Source of the DNA: Oscillospiraceae bacterium UBA3851
GTDB taxonomy: Bacteria; Bacillota; Clostridia; Oscillospirales; Oscillospiraceae
Length of the DNA stretch: 6,106 nucleotides
Reading direction: 5' to 3'
Assembly: GCA_002392625.1 (NCBI GenBank)
Contig: DGHJ01000036.1
Location: 1 to 6,106 of the forward strand
Made by a program: the position numbers and the translations under genes. Under the pieces are notes generated by a model that did not search any database, had not been told where the DNA came from, and saw only the letters and a program-made list of their open reading frames with translations. Of this stretch, positions 1-4,394 are shown piece after piece. How positions within the stretch are numbered: the first letter of the stretch is position 1; each line of letters opens with the position of its first letter.

Positions 1-20
1 CAGACTTTTTTGACAGTCTG

Positions 21-57
21 ACAGCAAGCCCTCCGGCTCAGCCGGAGGGCTTGCTGT
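21..57. terminator. Strong hairpin, probable intrinsic terminator
   Basis: There is a perfect 17-bp inverted repeat (21-37 pairs with 41-57) around a TCA loop, with a GC-rich core. It lies 28 bp past the stop codon of the minus-strand membrane-protein gene and may end that transcript, or one entering from the left edge, or both. The T-tract is weak: only TTT follows on the plus strand and no run follows on the minus strand, so termination is inferred mainly from stem strength and position. A smaller inverted repeat (1-6 with 15-20) around a T-run at 6-11 adjoins it and may be the tail of a terminator outside the window. Confidence 0.55.
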
Positions 58-85
58 TTCAACTACCGTAAAGGGAAAATACTTT

Positions 86-901
86 TCAGACGACGGCCTG
101 GGTGCGCTTCTTTCCGGCGGCGCGGGCGATGAGCCAGACGACAGACGCGCCCAGGAAAATGGCGATGAGATACAGCAGCAAAAACACGGCGAAGGGCGTG
201 CGCTGCTGGATCGCGTCGAACACCGGCAGGGAGCTGACGAAGTAGGGGCTGATGTAGAACATGTTGTACGTCTCGCCGCCCAGGACGCCGGAATGATAGA
301 CGGCCAGATTCAGCCCCTCGGCCACGAGGACGAAGACCAGAAAGACGCCGAGGCCCCGCAGCAGGCTCCAGAGGGTGGCCCGGACCTCGCCGGTGAGGAG
401 CAGGTACAGCGACACCACCAGACTGCCCAGGTGGAGATACATGGTGTGGATATCCACCAGCACCGTGGAGACGAAGCAGGACTCCGGGTAGACGGCCGTG
501 GCGACGCTGCCCAGGATGGTGAAAAAGGCCATGTACGAGAGCAGAGCGTCCCGGAGGGGGCCTTTTTTCAAAAAGGCGCCCAGCAGGGAGGCGAAGATGG
601 GCGTGGTGCACAGCTGGAAGGGAAAGGCGTACCACTGGTAATCCCACGTGCCGGTCTGGGTAGCCGGGTCGAAGCTGTAGGACCAGATGATCTGCTTGAC
701 CGCCTCCAGCACGAAAGCGCCGACGCCGTAGACCAGCAGGACGGTTTTCAGCGTTTTCTCCCGGTCGGGATGCTTCCGGACGGTCAGCAGGACCAGTACC
801 AGAGCGGTGACGGCCAGACAGAGGAGATGGAACAGGCCGTAGCTGGTGGGCCGGGGCATCTCAAACTGGAGGGCCAGGAGGATCCTCTCAAAAAATGACA
901 T
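86..901 (-). CDS. YwaF/TP0381-type integral membrane protein
   Basis: This encodes a 271-residue polytopic membrane protein that I read as the YwaF family (TIGR02206), distantly related to the TMEM164 group. About seven hydrophobic segments are visible, at roughly residues 22-40, 52-70, 97-112, 121-138, 146-168, 184-201 and 236-258. The C-terminus is basic (KKR). The YxxPFQLC stretch (91-98) and the histidines at 152 and 157 fall where this family is conserved. In human TMEM164 a Cys/His pair is implicated in acyl transfer; whether C98 and H152/H157 are equivalent is inference. The bacterial members have no settled function. The ATG at 901 has a weak upstream GGAAAAGAG; M15 is the only nearby alternative, but it would remove a plausible amphipathic N-terminus. 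The gene stands alone and is divergent from glgA. Confidence 0.8.
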   Translation of the reverse strand: MSFFERILLALQFEMPRPTSYGLFHLLCLAVTALVLVLLTVRKHPDREKTLKTVLLVYGVGAFVLEAVKQIIWSYSFDPATQTGTWDYQWYAFPFQLCTTPIFASLLGAFLKKGPLRDALLSYMAFFTILGSVATAVYPESCFVSTVLVDIHTMYLHLGSLVVSLYLLLTGEVRATLWSLLRGLGVFLVFVLVAEGLNLAVYHSGVLGGETYNMFYISPYFVSSLPVFDAIQQRTPFAVFLLLYLIAIFLGASVVWLIARAAGKKRTQAVV

Positions 902-963
902 GGGTTCTTTGCTCTTTTCCGCCGCCGTATTTGACCCGTGGCCGGGGACGCGGCATGAACACC

Positions 964-991
964 ACTATACCACATCATGGCGAGATATCAA
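964..991 (-). promoter_or_regulatory. Promoter of the YwaF-like gene
   Basis: Read on the minus strand, TTGATA (991-986) is followed after 16 bp by TATAGT (969-964). A TGG immediately before it gives an extended -10. Transcription would begin near 957, leaving a leader of about 55 nt before the ATG at 901. Each hexamer matches consensus at five of six positions. The promoter is assigned from sequence only. Confidence 0.55.
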
Positions 992-1072
992 CCGTTTTGG
1001 CGGAATTATCCGTTTTGCATAAAAAGGTCGGGATGACGGCGGGGCCCTTGGGCACAAACCGCCAAAAAGCCA

Positions 1073-1101
1073 TTGTATTTCCCGGCGATTTGTGGCACAA
1101 T
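1073..1101 (+). promoter_or_regulatory. Candidate glgA promoter (extended -10)
   Basis: TTGTAT (1073-1078) and CACAAT (1096-1101) are spaced 17 bp apart, and TGG directly precedes the -10, giving an extended -10 element. The -35 is poor (three of six), so activity would rely on the extended -10 or on an activator. The predicted start near 1108 gives a leader of about 42 nt. No better hexamer pair was seen between 902 and 1149. Confidence 0.4.
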
Positions 1102-1117
1102 GAGGGGAGAAAGAAAG

Positions 1118-1141
1118 CGTCGAGTGATCGACGGAGAGGGG
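1118..1141 (+). promoter_or_regulatory. glgA leader hairpin with GTGA loop abutting the ribosome binding site
   Basis: A perfect 6-bp stem (1118-1123 with 1128-1133) is closed by GTGA, a GNRA-type tetraloop in RNA. It ends on the first base of the Shine-Dalgarno sequence GGAGAGGGG (1133-1141), which sits 8 nt before the ATG at 1150. This ribosome binding site decides the glgA start, because the reading frame stays open for 85 codons upstream. The hairpin could stabilise the 5' end or modulate ribosome access; neither is shown. Confidence 0.5.
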
Positions 1142-1149
1142 ATAGTCAG

Positions 1150-2988
1150 ATGAAGATCCTGTTTGTGACCAGTGAGTGCGCGCCCTTCAGCAAGTCCGGC
1201 GGGCTGGCGGACGTGGCCTTTTCCCTGCCTCCGGCACTGAAGGCCGCCGGGGACGAGATCGCCATCATCACGCCGCTGTACCGCTGCGTGAAGGAGAGCT
1301 TCATGGACCAGCTGACGTTCGTGGCCAGCCCCACGGTGATCCTGGGGGACTGGGAGACCAAGTGCGGCCTCTACCGGGGCAGCCGGGGCGGCGTGACCGT
1401 GTGGTTCGTGGCCTACGACGATTTCTTCGACCGGCCCAGGCTCTACGGCTATGACGACGACGGCCGGCGCTTCGCCTTTTTCAGCCGCGCCGTCATCGAC
1501 CTGCTGCCCTACTACGATTTCCGGCCGGAGATCCTCCACTGCAACGACTGGGAGACGGCCCCGGCGGTACTGTACCTGAAGAACGACCAGGCCTGGCGCC
1601 AGGACCTGCGGGGCATCAAGTCCGTCTACACCATCCACAACATCGCCTACCAGGGCCAGTTCGGCGCATCGGAGCTGGAGCGCACCTTTGCTCTGCCCGG
1701 CGGCTGGTATCAGGGCGGACTGGGCTACGAGTACCAGGGGCGCCACGACATCAACCTGATGAAGGGCGCCATCCTCATGGCCGACGCCGTGTCCACCGTC
1801 TCCGCCACCTACGCCCGCGAGCTGCACCAACCGGACTTCGGCCACGGGCTGGAGAAGGTCATGGACATGGTGGAGCGCAAGACCTACGGCATCCTCAACG
1901 GCATCGACATGGACCACTACGACCCGGCTATCGATCCCCGGATCCCCTGCCGCTTCACCGTGGAGGACCCCGCCGGCAAGGCCGTTTGCAAGGCTGCCAT
2001 CCAGGAGAAGTTCGGCCTGGCCAGGGAGCCGGCCTGGCCCCTGCTGTGTTCCGTGGCCAGGCTGGTGGAGCAAAAGGGCATCGAGCTGATCCGCGAGATA
2101 TTGCCGGAGCTTATGAAGATGGGCGTGCAGCTCATCGTGTTCGGCCAGGGCGAGCAGCAGTACATCGACTATTTCAACTGGGCCAAAGAGCAGTGGCCGG
2201 GGCAGCTGGGCTTTTCCAGCGACTACTCCGAGCTGGTGGCCAGCCAGGTGTTTGCCGGGGCGGACATGTATCTGATGCCCTCCCGGTTCGAGCCCTGCGG
2301 CCTGAGCCAGATGATGGCCATGCGCTACGGCACCGTGCCCATCGTCCACGAGACCGGCGGCCTGAAGGACTCCGTGCGGCCCTACAGCGACTTTGACGGC
2401 ATCGGCGACGGCTTCTCCTTCGCCAACTACCAGCCCAAGGCGTTGTATCTGGCCATCCAGGAGGCGGTGAAGCTCTACTTCGGCGACGAGGAGACCTTCC
2501 GCAAGCTGCGCAGGCGCTGCATGACCAAGGACTTCTCCTGGACCAAGAGCGCCCAGGCCTATCAGCGGATGTACAGCGATATCGCCGACGAGGGCACCGG
2601 CGGCGCGGAGCTGGCCTTTGACCAGGCCTTCGCCTATCTCAAGCCCATCTACGAGGCGCTGTATGAGGACTATCTGGCCCGCCACGGCGCCCAGCTGCCT
2701 GACGACTACCGCCGTATCGCCCAGATCCAGATCCTGGGCCGGGGCGCCGGGTTCTTCTACCTGGAGCTGCGCAAGGACGGCATCCGGGTGGAGCCCACCA
2801 CCTATCACGACGCCGAGGTGTTCCTGGCCACCAGCTTCGACAATCTGGTGGGCATGACCGACGGCACCGTGTCCGCCGACCGGCTGTTTATGAACGGCCA
2901 GCTCCGGGTGCTGGGCAACATCGCCAAGGGCGCCGAGCTGCGCCACATGCTGCGGCCCCTGAGCCGGAGCAAGGGGGAGACGAAGTAA
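1150..2988 (+). CDS. glgA: Glycogen synthase (GT5) with C-terminal SCP2-like domain
   Basis: GlgA transfers glucose from ADP-glucose to the non-reducing end of alpha-1,4-glucan in the cytoplasm. The 612-residue product starts MKILFVTSE with KSGGLADV at 15-22 (K15, the ADP-glucose loop). It then shows HNIAYQG (163-169), the ILNGID motif (248-253), the R304/K309 pair in SVARLVEQKG, and the catalytic-region SRFEPCGLSQM with E381, followed by ETGGLKDSV. The GT5 fold ends near residue 478, the usual family length. About 134 more residues follow in frame: a helical linker (485-527), then 528-605, which reads as an SCP2 lipid-binding domain (strands around FFYLELRKDGIRVEP, an ATSFDNLVGM helix, and NGQLRVLGNIAKGAELRHML). 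The frame is open to 895, but the conserved N-terminus and strong ribosome binding site fix the start at 1150. No glgC, glgB or glgP lies in the window. The SCP2 role is unknown; ligand binding, dimerisation or localisation are possible. Confidence 0.95.
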   Translation: MKILFVTSECAPFSKSGGLADVAFSLPPALKAAGDEIAIITPLYRCVKESFMDQLTFVASPTVILGDWETKCGLYRGSRGGVTVWFVAYDDFFDRPRLYGYDDDGRRFAFFSRAVIDLLPYYDFRPEILHCNDWETAPAVLYLKNDQAWRQDLRGIKSVYTIHNIAYQGQFGASELERTFALPGGWYQGGLGYEYQGRHDINLMKGAILMADAVSTVSATYARELHQPDFGHGLEKVMDMVERKTYGILNGIDMDHYDPAIDPRIPCRFTVEDPAGKAVCKAAIQEKFGLAREPAWPLLCSVARLVEQKGIELIREILPELMKMGVQLIVFGQGEQQYIDYFNWAKEQWPGQLGFSSDYSELVASQVFAGADMYLMPSRFEPCGLSQMMAMRYGTVPIVHETGGLKDSVRPYSDFDGIGDGFSFANYQPKALYLAIQEAVKLYFGDEETFRKLRRRCMTKDFSWTKSAQAYQRMYSDIADEGTGGAELAFDQAFAYLKPIYEALYEDYLARHGAQLPDDYRRIAQIQILGRGAGFFYLELRKDGIRVEPTTYHDAEVFLATSFDNLVGMTDGTVSADRLFMNGQLRVLGNIAKGAELRHMLRPLSRSKGETK

Positions 2989-2995
2989 AGGCTAA

Positions 2996-3161
2996 GGGGA
3001 GAACGGATTGCCACGGCCTCGTCGGCAGAAACTGCGCATCCATCGCCGCGCCGCAAGCGTCACGGCTCTTCCGCTCCGTTCTGTCTCCTCTCCCCACCGC
3101 AAACACTTCGTTGGTTTGCGGCGGGGGCTCCGATTTTTCGCCGCCCTCGCAATGACAAAGG
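2996..3161. repeat. Palindromic intergenic repeat, copy 1 (long form)
   Basis: This copy begins GGGGAGAACGGATTGC (2996-3011) and ends CGCAATGACAAAGG (3148-3161). Both ends recur in copy 2 with little change. ATTGC at the left end and GCAAT at the right end are inverted. An internal 8-bp stem (3097-3104 with 3114-3121) is present. Elements with GGATTGC...GCAATGAC ends are a familiar class of dispersed non-coding repeats in many bacteria. Assignment to that class rests on these ends, and copy number in the genome is unknown. Confidence 0.55.
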
Positions 3162-3163
3162 TT

Positions 3164-3192
3164 AACCGCCGCCCGGAGTGGGCGGCGGTTTT
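3164..3192 (+). terminator. Rho-independent terminator of glgA
   Basis: A perfect 11-bp GC-rich stem (3164-3174 with 3180-3190) with a GGAGT loop ends in TTTT (3189-3192). It is 175 bp past the glgA stop, beyond repeat copy 1, and is the best terminator in the interval. On the opposite strand the stem is followed by AACC, so it is oriented for glgA. Confidence 0.75.
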
Positions 3193-3212
3193 GACGTATA
3201 GGGGGATAATGG

Positions 3213-3299
3213 GGGGAATACGGATTGCACCCCAGCTAACGCATAAGTCCGTGCGGAGGCTGGCACCGCGGCCCCGCTGGGGCCGCGCAATGACAAAGG
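3213..3299. repeat. Palindromic intergenic repeat, copy 2 (short form)
   Basis: The left end matches copy 1 at 14 of 16 positions (3213-3228 against 2996-3011). The right end CGCAATGACAAAGG (3286-3299) is identical to that of copy 1 (3148-3161). The interior differs and carries a 9-bp GC-only stem (3267-3275 with 3279-3287, loop GCT). Read on the minus strand this stem lies just past the zinc-ribbon gene and could act as its transcript end, though no T-run follows. Confidence 0.55.
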
Positions 3300-3317
3300 G
3301 GAAGGGCAACGGAACGC

Positions 3318-3542
3318 TTATTCGCCGGGATCGGAGCGGACCACCTTGCCGATATTCCACAGGTGGGCGGCGCTCCGGGCGGCTTCCAGACGCTGCTCCG
3401 GCGTCTTATAGGCGATGGAGGCGGTCTGGGCGCCGCAGTCCAGGCACATGACGGACCAGCACCAGCCGTTTTCCTCCTCCAGGAGTCCCGGACCCCGGCA
3501 GACGGGGCAGTCCTGCAGCTCGATCTCTTCGTGGATATCCAT
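3318..3542 (-). CDS. Small zinc-ribbon protein, Lar restriction-alleviation-like
   Basis: This encodes a 74-residue protein with two CxxC knuckles: CPVC (C12, C15) and CLDC (C33, C36) followed by GAQT. It then has a helical segment ending AAHLWNIGKV (59-68). The order CPxC, about 17 residues, CxxCGA, then A-x-x-x-WN is the signature of the Lar-like zinc-ribbon family (PF14354). Lar from the Rac prophage eases type I restriction, but most relatives are uncharacterised and often prophage- or plasmid-borne. The ATG at 3542 is chosen because AGGAGG (minus strand, 3555-3550) lies 7 nt upstream. A start at 3629 would put the N-terminus inside the hairpin leader and has no ribosome binding site. No phage gene is nearby, so an anti-restriction role is only a possibility; a zinc-binding or nucleic-acid-binding accessory role is equally open. 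Confidence 0.75.
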   Translation of the reverse strand: MDIHEEIELQDCPVCRGPGLLEEENGWCWSVMCLDCGAQTASIAYKTPEQRLEAARSAAHLWNIGKVVRSDPGE

Positions 3543-3592
3543 AGCATTTCCTCCTGTAAAGCCGGTTGTGTCCTCCTGCCCATTGCAATGAG

Positions 3593-3685
3593 CATCGGGC
3601 GAATGATTCTTAGAATCATTCGCTGCCAAACGACAGGTTTGGCGGCGAAATCAATCGAATCTTCGATTGATTTCGTCATCCGATG
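3593..3685 (-). ncRNA. Three-hairpin structured leader of the zinc-ribbon gene
   Basis: Three perfect inverted repeats stand almost end to end. They are 3600-3610 with 3612-3622 (11 bp), 3625-3631 with 3637-3643 (7 bp, loop GACAG) and 3646-3659 with 3662-3675 (14 bp). CATCGG (3593-3598) is complementary to CCGATG (3680-3685), which would close them into a cloverleaf. The minus-strand promoter just to the right would start RNA near 3682, so the array would form most of a roughly 140-nt leader, although the outer stem might be clipped by the start point. It is visibly more AT-rich than its surroundings. It may be a cis-regulatory RNA, a small RNA, or a dispersed palindromic element (MITE- or REP-like) that landed beside the promoter. 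I recognise no known riboswitch. Confidence 0.5.
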
Positions 3686-3688
3686 ATT

Positions 3689-3717
3689 ATTATAGCGGAA
3701 TCCGCGCCATATTGCAA
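3689..3717 (-). promoter_or_regulatory. Promoter of the zinc-ribbon gene and its leader
   Basis: On the minus strand TTGCAA (3717-3712) is followed after exactly 17 bp by a perfect TATAAT (3694-3689). The predicted start is near 3682, at the edge of the hairpin array. This promoter is back to back with the tetR promoter; the two -35 boxes are 26 bp apart, with an A-rich stretch between them that could serve as an UP-like element. Confidence 0.7.
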
Positions 3718-3743
3718 GGCACAAAAAAGAGGGATAAAAACGC

Positions 3744-3772
3744 TTGACAGAAAAATAACAATGTCGTATACT
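3744..3772 (+). promoter_or_regulatory. Promoter of the tetR-flavoprotein-SDR operon
   Basis: TTGACA (3744-3749) is a perfect -35, and TATACT (3767-3772) matches five of six -10 positions, with a 17-bp spacer. Transcription is predicted to begin near 3779, on the first base of the operator palindrome. It is one of the two strongest promoters in the window, and would need repression to be kept quiet. Confidence 0.8.
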
Positions 3773-3778
3773 CTTTTT

Positions 3779-3792
3779 ATGAACGTGTTCAT
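3779..3792. promoter_or_regulatory. Probable TetR operator
   Basis: ATGAACGTGTTCAT is a perfect 14-bp palindrome starting at the predicted transcription start and 6 bp past the -10. It lies 14 bp ahead of the TetR start codon. Short AAC-NN-GTT-centred palindromes in this position are typical autoregulatory sites of TetR-family repressors. Binding is inferred from placement and symmetry. No second copy was found in the window. Confidence 0.7.
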
Positions 3793-3806
3793 TTTGCGGA
3801 GGGGCT

Positions 3807-4331
3807 ATGCCGAAGATCATTGAAAACGTGAGAGAGCGGGCCGTGGCGGAGGCCAGAGCCATATTGACGGGGGAGGGCTACGGCGCCATGACCATGCGCC
3901 GGGTGGCCGACGCCCTGGGCATCGCCCCGGCCACCATCTACCACTACTTCCCCTCCAAGGAGCATCTGGCCGCCGGGGCCATGCTGGAGGACTGGCAGAG
4001 CCTGATAGGGGCCTTTGAGGCGGGGCAGGCGGGGCGGTCCGCCGACGGGACGGTGCGCAGCCTCTTTGAGCTGGTGCGGTCCTTTTCCGATCGGTACGCC
4101 CGGTCCTGGAACCAGTACGGGGGCGACGACGCCTCGCCCATCCGCCGGCGCTATCACACCGTGCTGGTGGACCAGCTGGCCGGCTACATCCGCCGCAGCC
4201 TGACAGAGCGGCAGGAGAGGGCCGAGCCGTGGCTGGCCGCCTTCCTGGCCGAGCTGGTGCTGCGCATGGGGTCCGACGGCGGCTGCACGTGGCAGGAGAT
4301 CGAGCCGGCCGTCCGCAAGCTGCTGGGCTGA
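3807..4331 (+). CDS. TetR/AcrR-family transcriptional regulator
   Basis: This 174-residue one-component repressor has the TetR DNA-binding head. Helices at 7-22 precede the helix-turn-helix (about 28-47), with MTMRRVADALGIAPATIYHYFPSKEHL at 28-54 carrying the family hallmark TIYHYFPSKE. The remainder (about 60-174) is a divergent helical ligand-binding and dimerisation domain, slightly shorter than the usual 190-210 residues; it gives no clue to the ligand. The ATG at 3807 follows GGAGGGG (3798-3804) with tight spacing. The gene is first in a same-strand series with the flavoprotein and the SDR-like protein. A perfect palindrome over its own promoter start implies autorepression and control of the genes downstream. 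The inducer is unknown; a small hydrophobic or aromatic compound would be typical of the family. Confidence 0.93.
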   Translation: MPKIIENVRERAVAEARAILTGEGYGAMTMRRVADALGIAPATIYHYFPSKEHLAAGAMLEDWQSLIGAFEAGQAGRSADGTVRSLFELVRSFSDRYARSWNQYGGDDASPIRRRYHTVLVDQLAGYIRRSLTERQERAEPWLAAFLAELVLRMGSDGGCTWQEIEPAVRKLLG

Positions 4332-4394
4332 CGGCCCGGCGCGGCAAAACGTAATCTTCAGCGCAAGCGCGCTGTCAATCAGGAGGTAATCTAT
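4332..4394 (+). promoter_or_regulatory. tetR-flavoprotein spacer with small hairpin and ribosome binding site
   Basis: The 63-bp gap contains a 6-bp hairpin (4359-4364 with 4369-4374, loop AAGC) without a T-run, so it does not look like a terminator. AGGAGG follows at 4381-4386, 8 nt before the flavoprotein ATG. I see no convincing promoter, so read-through from the tetR promoter is the likely source of downstream mRNA. The hairpin could be a processing or stability element. Confidence 0.45.

Larger units (their letters stand above)
2989..3317. other. Non-coding interval between glgA and the zinc-ribbon gene
   Basis: This 329-bp stretch lies between two convergent genes. It holds a palindromic repeat copy, a rho-independent terminator, and a second repeat copy, each listed separately. 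Open frames across it (for example plus strand from 3008) give arginine-rich peptides with phrases such as FFAALAMTK, typical of translated palindromic intergenic repeats. They lack ribosome binding sites, and I see no gene here. Confidence 0.7.

Noticed and set aside
895..1149. N-terminal extension of glgA by 85 codons
   Set aside because: The frame is open, but it crosses both divergent promoters and the leader hairpin. The peptide has no family similarity, and the conserved MKILFVTSE start at 1150 has a strong ribosome binding site.
1006..2946. Long minus-strand open frame opposite glgA (646 codons)
   Set aside because: It is an antisense shadow of a GC-rich gene. The product is rich in Gly, Ala, Val, His and Leu with no recognisable domain, and the plus strand encodes a clear GlgA.
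3008..3451. Plus-strand open frame over the repeats
   Set aside because: It is an arginine-rich peptide containing FFAALAMTK, a known by-product of translating GGATTGC/GCAATGAC repeats. It has no ribosome binding site and ends antisense to the zinc-ribbon gene.
3581..3590. CATTGCAATG palindrome as a second operator
   Set aside because: It is only 10 bp, far downstream of the minus-strand start, and differs from the tetR operator. It could easily be chance.
3543..3629. Longer start for the zinc-ribbon protein at 3629
   Set aside because: It would place the N-terminus within the hairpin array and bypass the well-spaced AGGAGG at 3550-3555. The added residues lie before the zinc-ribbon and are unlike the family.
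3593..3685. tRNA-like gene suggested by the cloverleaf outline
   Set aside because: The arms have the wrong sizes, there is no T-loop TTCGA-type sequence in the right place, and no anticodon arm of 5 bp with a 7-nt loop. The stems are perfect palindromes, unlike tRNA arms.
3236..3862. Minus-strand frame with a leaderless-looking ATG at 3678 reading through the hairpin array
   Set aside because: The frame differs from that of the zinc-ribbon gene and continues as its shadow. There is no Shine-Dalgarno site, and the peptide over the array simply mirrors the palindromes.
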